DNA of 64,000 bases from Paractinoplanes aksuensis (GCF_024137025.1 NZ_JAMYJR010000009.1:1-64000); one strand, 5' to 3'. Shown: positions 9,739 through 19,022, counted from the stretch's first letter. The notes: generated from the sequence alone by a model not told the origin. Numbers and translations: made by a program.

Positions 9739-12700
9739 GGCCGGTGCTCCTGCCAGAGGTCCTCGTACTCGCGGTACCCGAGCAGCTCGGTGACGTCACC
9801 GAAGTTGTCGGCCATATCCACGATCAGGCACTCGTCCTTGCCGCCGTTGGCCGGCCCGCGCAGGCCCCGGCCGGCCATCTGGATGTAGGCGTTCGGGCTG
9901 AACGTCGGCCGCGCGATGTACAAGGCCCGGACGGCGGGGGCGTCGAAGCCCTGGATGAGCAGGTCGCAGTTGGCCAGGATCCTGACCTCGCCCTTCTTGA
10001 ACCGCTCGATGATGTTGCGGCGTTCCTGCCTACCGGTCTGGCCGCTGACCGATTCGGCGGTGGCGCCGCGGTACCGCAGCGTGGCGGCGAGAACCTGCGC
10101 CGACAGGACGTTCGGGGTGAACACCAGGACCGGCCAGTCCGGATCCAAGCCCATGATGTGGTTGACCAAGATCTTCATGCGGGCGTGGTCGCGGCCGATG
10201 CGGTCCATGACCGACTGGCTGATCCGGCGCAGGGTCCTGGCATCGTTGCGTTCGCCGGGTTGCAGCTCGACGTCTACGCCGGGCAACACCTGGTGCTGAA
10301 CCTGAGCGAGGACGCCGAGGTCGGCCAAACGGCGATAGGCGTTGTCCTGTTCGAAAGCGTCGATCTTCCATCCACCGAAGCGGTTCACGAGTGCGGCGGT
10401 GCCCGATTCGGAGGTGCCTTTGAACGGTGTCGCGGACAGCCCGATCAGTGGTCGTGCGAAGCCCCAGCCAGCCACGCCGAGCCAGTTCAGGATCCGAGTG
10501 TATCGCTCGGATCCGCCCGCCCGGTGGCCCTCGTCGATGATGACCGCGGAGGCCTCCTTGAGCCAGTCGTAGTCGGGATCGGCGCGGATGACGTCGAGTT
10601 GCGCGTCGGTGGCCACGATGAAACTGAACTCCGTGTCCGGCTCATGGACGGTGTTGCCCTCCCACAGCCGTCCGACGGTCAGCGGGCGCTCGTCCCCGAG
10701 CCCGCGCCACACCGTGCTGGTGGTCTGGACCGCCTGCTCGCAGAGCTCCTGCGACTGCGCGATCCACAGAACAGGTCCCCGCATCATGTCCTCGATGAAC
10801 AGCCGGAGCACTGTCTCCGTGGCGACGCGCGTCTTACCGGCGCCGGTCGGCAGTTCGACCATCGCCTTCAGGTGCCGGCCGTTCGCCTCACGCAACGTCA
10901 GAGCGCGGCGAAGGTCGGCGCTGATCTTCTTCTGGAACGTGTGCAGTTCGTTGAGCTTCACCGCACCGGGAACGACGAACTCCTGGTCCTGGCGCTGGTT
11001 CCGGCGGCCTGCGTACTCGGTGCCGAAACCCATCTTCCGCAGCCAAGAGATCGTGGTCGACCGGCCCGCCCACTCCGTCGGCACGTCCGGGAAACCTTCC
11101 TGGCGGAAGTTCTGGGCGAGCTGTTTGATGGAGTCTGAGCCGTACACAGTCAGGAACAACTCGGCGACCGACGTGTCGTCATCGACGAGATCCTGAGCCT
11201 CGAGCGCCTGCCAGAGACCTTTCGGCAGAGCCTCCCGGAGGTCGTCGGACCCGAAGTAGACGTCGAGACGGTCGGCGTCGTTCGCTGCAGCCTTGGCCCG
11301 CTGCCGCAGTTCTTCGAGTCTGTGGTCGAGGCCGGCCTTGAGGACCTGCTCCAGTTCGGCGTTCGTGAGGTGCAGTTCGAACGCCTCGTCGACGAACCGC
11401 AGGAGCCGACGCTCGTCGGCGTCACTGCGGGCGACCAGGCCCAGTCCGTCGCGGTGCCAGTCGAGCGTCTGGTCCTCGACGCCGTCCTCGGTGGTCACCC
11501 GCTTGCTCACCAGCGCGGCCCGGGTCAACGTCGCGTTCTCCACTTTCCTGGCCACGTGTGTCGTTCGCAGCCCGGTGAAGACGTCGACGATCGGCTCGCT
11601 CTCCTGCTCACCTTCGATCAGCATCGAGAACGCGAAGCTGTCCTCGAACCGACGGCAGCCGACCGCCTCCACCAGCTCCGCGGTCATCTCGACCGAAACT
11701 CGCAGATACGGGCGTTGACGCGAGGCGAGGAACTTCTCCTGCTCGTCGGAAACCGCCAGATACACCGTGGCCGGACTCCGCGACTCGGTGACCCGCCCGA
11801 CCCGCGCGGGAATGGCCGGCGGCTGTGCCCCGGCGTACGCAATCCGAGACGCTCCCAGGATGAAGTCGACGAGGACGTCGTCGGCGATACCCGGCGGGAG
11901 CAAAGTTGCCGCGAGCGCCTCTCTGAGAACCGGTACGGGCACCGCGTCGAGGTCTTCCGGAAGCTCGAGGGCGTCAGCGACCTGCGACGAGCCGCGGAAC
12001 ATCGGCAGCAGCTTCTCGTATCGTACGACCGACGGCGCGACGACCATGGAAGGCGGGAGAAACCCGCGGGACGAATTCACCAAACCCGCGACATCCGCCG
12101 CCCAGCGGACCGGCGAGAACACCGTGTAGGTCACACCCGAGTCGACATCCTCGCACGACCAGTAGGAGCTGCCGGCCTGCAGGAGGGCAGTCGTCCAGTT
12201 CGCCCGAAGCTGCTGAGACGCTCCCGCGTCGCGCAGGATGTACAGCATCGAGAACGGACCAGGCCCGGCACCCTCGGTCAACTCGATGCGCTCGACGGGA
12301 CGCTCGCCCGGCCCTTGGAGGGCGTTGAGCTGTTCCAATACCCAGGTCCGGTAAGCGTCGAAATAGAGTTCGTCCTCGACGGAGAAGTTTCTTACCGAAT
12401 CCCGGACCACCCCGAGTGCGTGGGCAGCCTGGGGCACGCAGCGTTCCCGGTCCAACGCCTTGACCCCGGTCACCTCGGACAGGTCGACATCGACGTCGAT
12501 CACCTGACGACCCCATGCCCACCCCCCGTCGCGGGTAGGGACCTTGACCCGGTCCGCATGCCCCTCAAGTGTCTTCACCGCGACGTTGAGGGACACCCCT
12601 TCGGCAGACTTCCACAGCTGGGCGTACTCCTCGTCACCGGAGGTGGTGGTAAGCCGGGCAAGACGCGCGGTGAGAATTGCGAGCGGGTCGAGATCCCGGA

Positions 12701-14444
12701 AGCCCGCCTGGCGCAGCAACACTTCGACACCGGGCTGGGCGAGGAAACGGGGGAGGACGAAGACCGCCCCCTCGATCTCGACACCCTTCTCCTGCCGGAG
12801 AAACACGACCTTGTTATCCCGCAACGTACGCAGGCCGTCGGTCGTCGGGATCACCTTGGCCGTCTCGAAGCCCTCGACGTTACGCTGCTTGCACACGAAC
12901 CGGAACGCGTTAGCAGCCGACACCGGATCGGTGCCCTCCGCCCACTCCCGCAGCCAGGACATGACACCACGTTTCGGCATCGCCGCCAACGCCCGTTTGA
13001 CGTCGACCTCGGTGGCGATCAGACCGCTGCCGTACTCCGCCGCGAACAACCGTCGCATCCGCGTGATGCGCTGCTGGGTGCTGTAGCACCGCCAGTGCGG
13101 TACGTCGGTTCCGGTGTTCGGCGAGTTGATCCACGCCTCCTGAACGTCTTCGGGAATCGCGGCCGCGAAGTCGAGGGGCGTCAACATCTTGGTCTGCGTG
13201 AGCACCCCCGTGGCGTCGGGTATGAGATCCAGATCGGCGCAGATCTGCGGCACCTGCGCGCAGAGCACCTCGTCGCCGAATGACAGTTCCTCCTTGCCAC
13301 GCGCCGGCAGATAGTCCAGGTGCGAGGCTGGATCGGTCGACGTGCGCACCAACGCGACCTTGTGCCCGAACATGCCCGCGAGCGTGACCAGGATTTCCCG
13401 GTTGTAGTCGTTGCGGAGCAGCGTCGTCCGGTCGTCGTTCACGCTCCACGGAGCGTTGAACAATGCGGACGCCGAGGTCTTGTCCTGCAACGGAAAGTAG
13501 GACCAGAACTGCCCGACCTGGTACTCCCTACCTCTGCGCTTCGGGATCGCCACGGTGACCTTGACCTCCGCACGCGAGACGGCCTCACCGACCTGCCGCC
13601 GAGCGTCCGCCGACGGTGCGTGCATCCGGTCCTCGACGATCCACTCCTCGCTCTCGCCACCGGACCGCTCGATGCGGAACAGACCGTCGCCGAGATTGCG
13701 GGACACATGGGTAGTTTCGAAGGGTTCGGCGCCGACGATGCGGAGCCTCACCTCCCGCACGTCGCCGACGAAGAGCAGGAACTGCGACTTGAACCGGAGG
13801 ATCTCGCTACGGAGTCGCGGGATGCTCGACGCACTCGGCAGCTTCACGACCGTGGTCGCCCACTCTGCCAGTTCTGCGAGAATCGGATCCCGGGCGAACT
13901 CCGCCGTCGGGTCGACCACGGTCGCGGTACGCAAAATCGGATATCGCTTCGCCCCGGAACCCACTCCGGCGATCGCGGACGTCGCCTCCCGCGAGTTGAA
14001 TTCGAACGACACGGAACGGCTGAACACCTGCGGGAAGTTGGACACCGCGAGCACCGACTTGAAACCCAGACCGAACCGGCCGATCTCGTCCCCACGCTTG
14101 CCGCTCAAGTGCGCATGCGTGATGGCGATCAGACCGCCGCGGGAAAACGGACGCCCGGCGTTGGCGCAGTACAGCGTCCCGGCCGCGGTGTCCAGGACGA
14201 TCTCGACCCTACCCGCGAACTCGTCGATGTCGGCCGCGGTCCCCGCCATGGCGTCGGCGGCGTTCTGCACGAGCTCGAGGAGAGTCCGGTTGGCGTACCC
14301 GCCGACCCGGATGGACTCCTCGTGGTTGGCATGCTCGGAGATCAACTCCGGTTTGGCTCGGTAGGACTCGATGGTGCTGTCGAACAGCTTCCCGACCTCG
14401 TGAACGAGGCCCGTGTCGGGCGTCCACGACTGCTTCATCATCAC
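9735..14444 (-). CDS. Sacsin/HSP90-type GHKL ATPase fused to SF2 helicase
   Basis: 1569-aa fusion and first gene of the operon. The N-terminus is a GHKL ATPase of the sacsin type: N-box ELVQNAADA near residue 60, ANAGRPFS near 95, and glycine box GRFGLGFKS near 122-130. About 1000 residues of unassigned middle follow. The C-terminal part (about 1170-1569) is a ResIII-type SF2 helicase: ELPTGAGKT near 1200, IIDEGH near 1302, SATPFKG near 1338, and QMAGRGLRGP near 1525. The start is GTG at 14444 with GGGGAG nine bases upstream; two ATG codons follow directly. GHKL modules often act as nucleotide-gated switches, so a sensor or gatekeeper role is plausible. It occupies the operon position that a DISARM accessory gene would, yet resembles neither DrmD nor DrmE as I know them. 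Confidence 0.9.
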   Translation of the reverse strand: MMMKQSWTPDTGLVHEVGKLFDSTIESYRAKPELISEHANHEESIRVGGYANRTLLELVQNAADAMAGTAADIDEFAGRVEIVLDTAAGTLYCANAGRPFSRGGLIAITHAHLSGKRGDEIGRFGLGFKSVLAVSNFPQVFSRSVSFEFNSREATSAIAGVGSGAKRYPILRTATVVDPTAEFARDPILAELAEWATTVVKLPSASSIPRLRSEILRFKSQFLLFVGDVREVRLRIVGAEPFETTHVSRNLGDGLFRIERSGGESEEWIVEDRMHAPSADARRQVGEAVSRAEVKVTVAIPKRRGREYQVGQFWSYFPLQDKTSASALFNAPWSVNDDRTTLLRNDYNREILVTLAGMFGHKVALVRTSTDPASHLDYLPARGKEELSFGDEVLCAQVPQICADLDLIPDATGVLTQTKMLTPLDFAAAIPEDVQEAWINSPNTGTDVPHWRCYSTQQRITRMRRLFAAEYGSGLIATEVDVKRALAAMPKRGVMSWLREWAEGTDPVSAANAFRFVCKQRNVEGFETAKVIPTTDGLRTLRDNKVVFLRQEKGVEIEGAVFVLPRFLAQPGVEVLLRQAGFRDLDPLAILTARLARLTTTSGDEEYAQLWKSAEGVSLNVAVKTLEGHADRVKVPTRDGGWAWGRQVIDVDVDLSEVTGVKALDRERCVPQAAHALGVVRDSVRNFSVEDELYFDAYRTWVLEQLNALQGPGERPVERIELTEGAGPGPFSMLYILRDAGASQQLRANWTTALLQAGSSYWSCEDVDSGVTYTVFSPVRWAADVAGLVNSSRGFLPPSMVVAPSVVRYEKLLPMFRGSSQVADALELPEDLDAVPVPVLREALAATLLPPGIADDVLVDFILGASRIAYAGAQPPAIPARVGRVTESRSPATVYLAVSDEQEKFLASRQRPYLRVSVEMTAELVEAVGCRRFEDSFAFSMLIEGEQESEPIVDVFTGLRTTHVARKVENATLTRAALVSKRVTTEDGVEDQTLDWHRDGLGLVARSDADERRLLRFVDEAFELHLTNAELEQVLKAGLDHRLEELRQRAKAAANDADRLDVYFGSDDLREALPKGLWQALEAQDLVDDDTSVAELFLTVYGSDSIKQLAQNFRQEGFPDVPTEWAGRSTTISWLRKMGFGTEYAGRRNQRQDQEFVVPGAVKLNELHTFQKKISADLRRALTLREANGRHLKAMVELPTGAGKTRVATETVLRLFIEDMMRGPVLWIAQSQELCEQAVQTTSTVWRGLGDERPLTVGRLWEGNTVHEPDTEFSFIVATDAQLDVIRADPDYDWLKEASAVIIDEGHRAGGSERYTRILNWLGVAGWGFARPLIGLSATPFKGTSESGTAALVNRFGGWKIDAFEQDNAYRRLADLGVLAQVQHQVLPGVDVELQPGERNDARTLRRISQSVMDRIGRDHARMKILVNHIMGLDPDWPVLVFTPNVLSAQVLAATLRYRGATAESVSGQTGRQERRNIIERFKKGEVRILANCDLLIQGFDAPAVRALYIARPTFSPNAYIQMAGRGLRGPANGGKDECLIVDMADNFGDVTELLGYREYEDLWQEHRP

Positions 14445-14725
14445 GATCGAGCACTCCCCGCGCCGCCGTCCGCTTCACAGGCGCCAGAAGCGGTCGAGCG
14501 CGTCCGATCTGGGAGGACCCTGGACCAGGACGCCCTCGATTGTGGAAGGGCAGCCCGTCCTGCACCGGCACCAAAATCTTGTAGTCGAAATGCATCCCAC
14601 GCCCGCAAACCCGAACTCCCCCATTGTTACACCTTCGACGACCAGAACGTCGCCGACACATCGCTCCGGTCGCACAAACCCTAGTCCCTTACGCCGCAAC
14701 CACCACTTCCGCCTTTCGGCCCTTC
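14445..14725. other. Upstream region of the defence-like operon
   Basis: 281 bp between the operon start and the IS5-like relic. It must contain the operon promoter (minus strand), but I see no confident -35/-10 pair. It looks less GC-rich than its surroundings. A 40-codon open stretch on the minus strand (14595-14475) works only with a frameshift and is not called. Confidence 0.4.
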
Positions 14726-15338
14726 CTAAGAACCAGAAACACCATTGTTCCTGCCAGCGCCCTGACGATGAACGAGCCTTTTCATCCTGAGTAGGCCGGG
14801 GTTCTCGACGCGGTGCAGGATGAGGACGGCTTGCGCGATTGAGGTCGCCCGGTGGCGGGCTGCAGCGGAGTTGGTCAGGAGTTTCCAGGTCCTGAGGCCG
14901 GCCTTGGCTCGTTCGCCGATGGCACGGATTTGAGCGTGAGCCCGATTGACCTTCGTCTCGCCGTGGCGGCGGTGTCTGCCTGAGCAGCACAGCTTCTGGT
15001 CGGCAGCCCGCTCGATCGGGATCGGTATGCCGTCGAAGATCACGTAGGCGAGCAGCCGGATCGGGTTTCGCTGTTTCGAGGTCGTCGGCGGTGGCGGCGA
15101 GCAGGTCGATGGCCTCACGGACGTAACGCCGGCCCGTGGCCACGCCGATCTCGAACCCGCCGGCCAGGCGGGTCAGGATGTCGCCGTTACGTAGATGGGC
15201 CAAAGCGAGCACGGCTTGCCGGCCGGGGTCGAGGCACCTCGATCGGGATCTGCGCTGGTTGCGGTGGGCTCGGACCAGGCAGGCGAGGTGGTTCAGGCTG
15301 CGAGTGGACAAGGGAATCGCGGCAGGATGAGACAGCAC
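14726..15338 (-). pseudogene. Decayed IS5-like transposase (HTH_Tnp_4 / DDE_4 type)
   Basis: Two minus-strand reading frames together give a broken transposase. The first (from 15338) carries the N-terminal helix-turn-helix region, with LAHLRNGDILTRLAGGFEIG and GRRYVREAIDLLA. After a frameshift near 15060 the second frame continues with VIFDGIPIPIERA and CSGRHRRHGE, and then jumps directly to VNRAHAQIRAIGERA. In intact relatives, as I remember them, roughly 50 residues including catalytic-core sequence separate these last two blocks, so an internal deletion has removed the middle. It cannot encode an active transposase. Terminal inverted repeats were not found. Confidence 0.7.
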
Positions 15339-15824
15339 ATCGAGGCTCCCGGTCGGGGCATCGGATCTTGGCCGGCTGCAGTCTTGCCGCGAGCTCGTCC
15401 TATGTCGACTGCCGACGCTCTGCCAGTGCGGTGACCTGCGCCGTCACGGTGAAAGGGCTGACTGGACGGCGGACATTCCATGCTTCGAGTATTTGGCTAT
15501 GACGAGGCTCGATAGACCCGACAGATGACCTATCATCGGCATCAGGACCGGTAGCGCGCACCGATCGTCCACCCGGCATGCGATCGGACCCGCCGAGGTG
15601 ACCGACTGCGGGTCGCGCGGAAGTCTGCTGTGCAGGATCTCCTGGTCGGCAGACCTCGAGGGCCCGGGTGCCGGTGGCCATGTGATGCGGGTGCCAGCCT
15701 CCGCGACGTGCAGCGGCTATCGGTCGTGTCCACCGAAGTGGTTTATGACCTGGACTTTTTCGGCGAATGGAGCGGCCACCGCAGATCTTTCAATTGTCTG
15801 AAGATCACGAAGCAGAGACCAGCG
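15339..15824. other. Non-coding stretch between transposase relics
   Basis: 486 bp without a convincing gene. It should include the left end of the IS256-family element whose reading frame begins at 15825, but I could not identify its inverted repeat. Short open frames on both strands here are arginine-rich or low-complexity shadows. Confidence 0.5.
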
Positions 15825-15944
15825 ATGGCCGCAGAATCGAGTCCGAGCGTTGCGGAGCTGCTGCGAGAGCATCTGGAATCGGTGAGCCTGAATTTGCTGC
15901 GGGCGATGGTGAAAACCTTCGCTGACGTGCTCATGTCCGCCTAG

Positions 15945-17485
15945 CCTCGATGATTCGCGGGTGACGGGCCGCTGGCTCAGCCGGGCCGCTTTGATCGCCT
16001 GATGTCGATGGGTGTTACGGTTCGGCATGATGGTGGGCCGTCTGTCGCGGCGGTGGGCGTGGTCTCCTGGGGTTCTCCGGTTGTAGGTGTGCGACTGACG
16101 GCAGGTCAGCCGGGTGCGGGGATCGCCGCGATCCGGGTGAACGCGGCGGACAGTTGTTCGGCCCAGGGCCAGGTGGCCGGGATGCGTAGCCGGCGGCGGC
16201 GTTGGCCGTGGGTGAGCCGGGCGGCGGTGTGCAGCAGCCGGTAGCGCAGTCGTTTTGGTTCGGCTCGGGCCAGGTCGTCGTCGAGGGCGTGGATTTGCAG
16301 CCAGGCGATGAGGTCGGCGGCGATCGCGGCGGCAACACACCAGGCCTGGTTGATCGCGAACTCACGCGACGGGAGCCGGCGTAGTCCGGTGTCTTTGGCG
16401 CAGCGGATCCGGTCCTCGACGCGGGCGTGGGCGCGGTGGCGGACCTCGAGCGATTGCAACGCGCCGGCTTTCGTGTTGGTGACGAAGGCGGTGTAGCGCC
16501 AGCCGTCGCGTTCCTCGAACAGTGACAGTTGAGCGCCGGGGTGGGGTCGTTCGCGGCGGACGATGACCCGCATCGTCTGCGGCCAGCCGGTCAGGGCGAG
16601 CAGGCCGGTCAGCTCGGCCACCTCGGCTTTCTCCCGGAGGCCGCCGTCCGCAGCCAAGGCCGGCGTCCAGGCGGTAGCGGGCAGGGCGGTGATGGCGGTG
16701 CGTTCCGGCTCGCCGACCGACCAGCCGATCGAGTATTCGATGGTGCGGCGGCGGGTGTTCTGGGCGGTGAGCCAGTCCCGCCCGCAGTCTGATGGCGAGC
16801 AGTTCGTCGGTGTGGTCGCAGGTCACGAGGATCGGGTGGAAGCCATAGGTGTGCTTTTAAGTCGCCGCGGCGTGTTCTTTGTCGGAGTACGCGATCAGGA
16901 TTGTGGAATCCACGTCCAGCACGACCACCCGCTCGCCGATGTCCCGGCCCGCGGCTCGGGCCGCCGACGGCCCGCCGAACAGCTGCCACATCCGAGTCCG
17001 GACCTTCGCCCTGGCCATCGCGATCCGGCGGAGCTGGGTGGCGCCGATCTCGTCCAGGGCCCGCCACACCGTGGTGTCCGAGGCGACCGGCCCGAACACC
17101 TCCCGCTGGTGACGCAGCACGTCGATGTCGCAGATCGCCTCACCACCGTCGGCGATCAGCACGGCCAGGTCGACCAGGACCCGGCCCCGGTCGTGGACCG
17201 GGAACACACCGGCACGGGCGAGCGCGCCGGACAGGGCACCGGTCAGCCCGGCCCGATCCGCGAGCATTCGTAGCAGTGCGGTGCCGACGTGCGACACCAC
17301 CTGTGTTCCGTCCGCGGTGACCCGCAGATCCTTCGACCACGCCGTAGACTCCACACCGGAAGTGCCTTCCTTGCAGAGATCCTTGTAGATGTCGCAATCA
17401 CAAGCTTCCCCTGCCAGAGAGGCACTTCCGTCTATTTGCACGCCGGTCGGACCCACCAGTTGGTGATCACCGTGAATCACCCGGG
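15945..17485 (-). mobile_element. IS1380-family insertion sequence, complete ends, CTAG target duplication
   Basis: A 1541-bp element lies inside the IS256-family gene. Its ends are imperfect inverted repeats: left 15945-15960 CCTCGATGATTCGCGG, right (reverse complement of 17470-17485) CCCGGGTGATTCACGG, sharing a TGATTC core. Both start with CC, as IS1380-family ends do. The 4-bp direct repeats CTAG at 15941-15944 and 17486-17489 flank it exactly and fit the short target duplications of this family. It carries one minus-strand transposase gene, which is broken. Confidence 0.8.
16106..17480 (-). pseudogene. IS1380-family transposase, frameshifted with internal deletion
   Basis: The N-terminal half (17480-16857) reads well: STAWSKDLRVTADGTQVVSH, SDTTVWRALDEIG, and VVVLDVDSTILIAYSDKEHA, which supplies the first catalytic Asp; it then stops. 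A second frame carries TDELLAIRLRAG and jumps to RRRTIEYSIGW, lacking about 60 residues that in intact relatives include the second catalytic Asp. The C-terminal half (from about 16657) resumes with ADGGLREKAEVAELTGLL, HARVEDRIRCAKDTGLRRLP and AINQAWCVAAAIAADLIAWL. The enzyme is therefore inactive and the element cannot move itself. Confidence 0.85.
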
Positions 17486-18733
17486 CTAGGTCGACGCGCT
17501 TTGCGGGGCCGGCTACGGCGAGCTGCAGCGACGACCGGGTCTTCTCCCGTAATGGCTACCACGATCGGGAGTGGAACACCCGGGCCGGCGCGGTCGAGTT
17601 AGCCATTCCGAAGCTGCGCTCCGGCTCCTACTTCCTGGATTGGTTGCCGCAGCACCGCCGCCGTGCCGAGCAAGCCATGGTCAGCGTGGTGGCCACCGGC
17701 TATCTGCTCGGTGTTTCGACCCGGCGGTCGAGAAGCTGGTCGAGCAGCTCGTTACAAGCAGTTGTCCAAGAGTCAAGTCTCGGAGATGACCCGGCACCTC
17801 GACGTCCAGGATGAGGCGTGCCGCCACCGGCCGCTGGACGCTAAGCCTTACAGGTTCACGTGGCTCGATGCGCTGGTCATCAAGGTCCGCCAGGCCGGGC
17901 GGCATCAACGTGCACACCTGGTCGCGGTCGGGGTCAACGCCGACGGCGGCCGCGAGTCCTGGGCCTGGACATCGGCAATGACGAGGACGGGCCGGCCGGC
18001 TGGCCTTCCGGCGGTCGCTGACGGCCCGCGGCCTGTCCGGGGTCCGGCTGGTCGTCTCCGACGCCCACACCGGACTGGCCTTACCCGGTGCGTCCCAGCA
18101 GCGCTGCCGCACCCACTACCTGCGCAACCAACTCGGCAAAGCACCTAGGAGCGCAGCTGTGGATTCCGACCCTGGTCCGCACCATTTCGACCAGCCCAGC
18201 ACCGAAGAGGTCAACGCGCAGTTCGCTCACGTGCTGGACACCATCACGGCGAAGTTCCCCGACGCCGCCGAGCACCTCGGGAACGCCCAGGCAGATCTAT
18301 TGACCTTCACCGCGATTCCTCACCAGCTCTGGCACAGATCTGGTCGAACAAACGCAAGAACGCCTGAACAAAAATTCGACGCCGGACCGACATCGTCGAG
18401 ATCTTCCCGAACCGGGCCGCGATCATCCGACTCGTCGGTGCCGCCCTGGCCGAACAGGCCGTCGATGAGTCGAAGGACGCCGCTACATGAGCCTCGACCT
18501 CCTCCGCAAAGCCCGCTCGACCCCACTCAACACCGGCTCTGAGCAGCCCGGGCCCCTGAACCCACCGAAGTCGCCGCCTAACATCAACCCACACGGATCA
18601 GCGCTGGCCGCCTCTTACACCACACCAGCGGACGTAACTCGGTAACTATGGCTCGGCCCGGCCAAAGCGGGTCGCGCGATCGCCGCAGTTCACCTGCCAG
18701 CGCCAGACCACTCAGCCACGTAACCGCACCGTG

Positions 18734-18766
18734 GTCTGCTCAGAGGGCTCGGCCCCCTGAGCAGAC
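18734..18766 (-). terminator. Hairpin downstream of the tRNA cluster
   Basis: GTCTGCTCAG (18734-18743) pairs perfectly with CTGAGCAGAC (18757-18766). On the minus strand it lies beyond the 3' end of tRNA-Val, directly after the repeat hairpin at 18767-18824, giving two hairpins in tandem. There is no T-run, as is usual for high-GC actinobacterial terminators. Confidence 0.6.
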
Positions 18767-18824
18767 ATGACGAGAGGCCGCGGTTCGCGCTTCTCAGCGA
18801 ACACACGGCCTCTGCATCTCGTGG
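18767..18824. repeat. Right direct repeat of the island; tRNA-Val 3' flank
   Basis: Near-copy of 2977-3029 in the same orientation, with its last 19 bases identical. It overlaps the final three bases of tRNA-Val and extends downstream of it. GAGGCCGCGGTTCGC can pair with GCGAACACACGGCCTC, so it also works as the tRNA terminator. The position at a tRNA 3' end is typical of an attachment site, but no integrase gene is visible in the block between the two copies. Confidence 0.7.
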
Positions 18825-18893
18825 GCGATACTGGGATCGAACCAGTGACCTCTTCCGTGTCAAGGAAGCGCGCTCCCGCTGCGCCAATCGCCC
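18822..18893 (-). tRNA. tRNA-Val (anticodon GAC)
   Basis: 72-nt cloverleaf read on the minus strand. Acceptor GGGCGAT pairs with ATCGCCC, with discriminator A. The anticodon loop TTGACAC gives GAC (valine), and the T-arm contains GGTTCGATCC. CCA is not encoded. It is last in the Gly-Cys-Val cluster and its 3' end abuts the right direct repeat. Confidence 0.95.
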
Positions 18894-18915
18894 TCGGGAC
18901 TTGCAACCTCTTGCG

Positions 18916-18986
18916 AGGTGGAGACGGGATTTGAACCCGTGTAGACGGCTTTGCAGGCCGTTGCCTCGCCTCTCGGCCACTCCACC
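18916..18986 (-). tRNA. tRNA-Cys (anticodon GCA)
   Basis: 71-nt cloverleaf on the minus strand. Acceptor GGTGGAG pairs with CTCCACC, and the discriminator is T73, the base expected for cysteine tRNAs. The anticodon loop CTGCAAA gives GCA. The T-arm contains GGTTCAAATCC. It lies 22 bases upstream of tRNA-Val. Confidence 0.95.
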
Positions 18987-19022
18987 GAGCAGGCCCAGCA
19001 CGTGTCTGTGAAGGCCTCTCCG

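Larger units (their letters stand above)
15825..18581 (+). pseudogene. IS256-family transposase, split by an IS1380-family element and frameshifted
   Basis: The first 39 codons (MAAESSPSVAELLREHLESV onward, ending FADVLMSA) match the IS256-family transposase N-terminus, then stop at TAG 15942-15944. The rest resumes after the inserted element at 17486: DALCGAGYGE, RNGYHDREWNTRAGAVELAI, VVATGYLLGVSTRR, KSQVSEMTRHLD, WLDALVIKVRQAG with the first catalytic Asp, VAVGVNADGG, then a degraded C-terminus ending TEVAA and TAA at 18579-18581. Without the insert the frame is about 1.21 kb, close to the roughly 400 codons of intact relatives. At least three further frameshifts are present. The nonsense TAG remains even if the insert and one target copy are removed, so the gene may already have been dead when it was hit. 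Confidence 0.85.

Noticed and set aside
9744..13283. Long plus-strand open frames opposite the 1569-aa gene
   Set aside because: High-GC antisense shadows with biased composition; the minus strand carries full helicase and ATPase motifs.
3250..14444. Hidden methyltransferase or phospholipase-D gene completing a DISARM set
   Set aside because: No SAM-binding or HKD motifs found in the four proteins or in adjacent frames.
14475..14595. Possible 40-aa ORF (MHFDYKILVPVQDGLPF...) before the defence operon
   Set aside because: It needs a frameshift to reach its best stop, and it overlaps a presumed promoter region; too short to judge.
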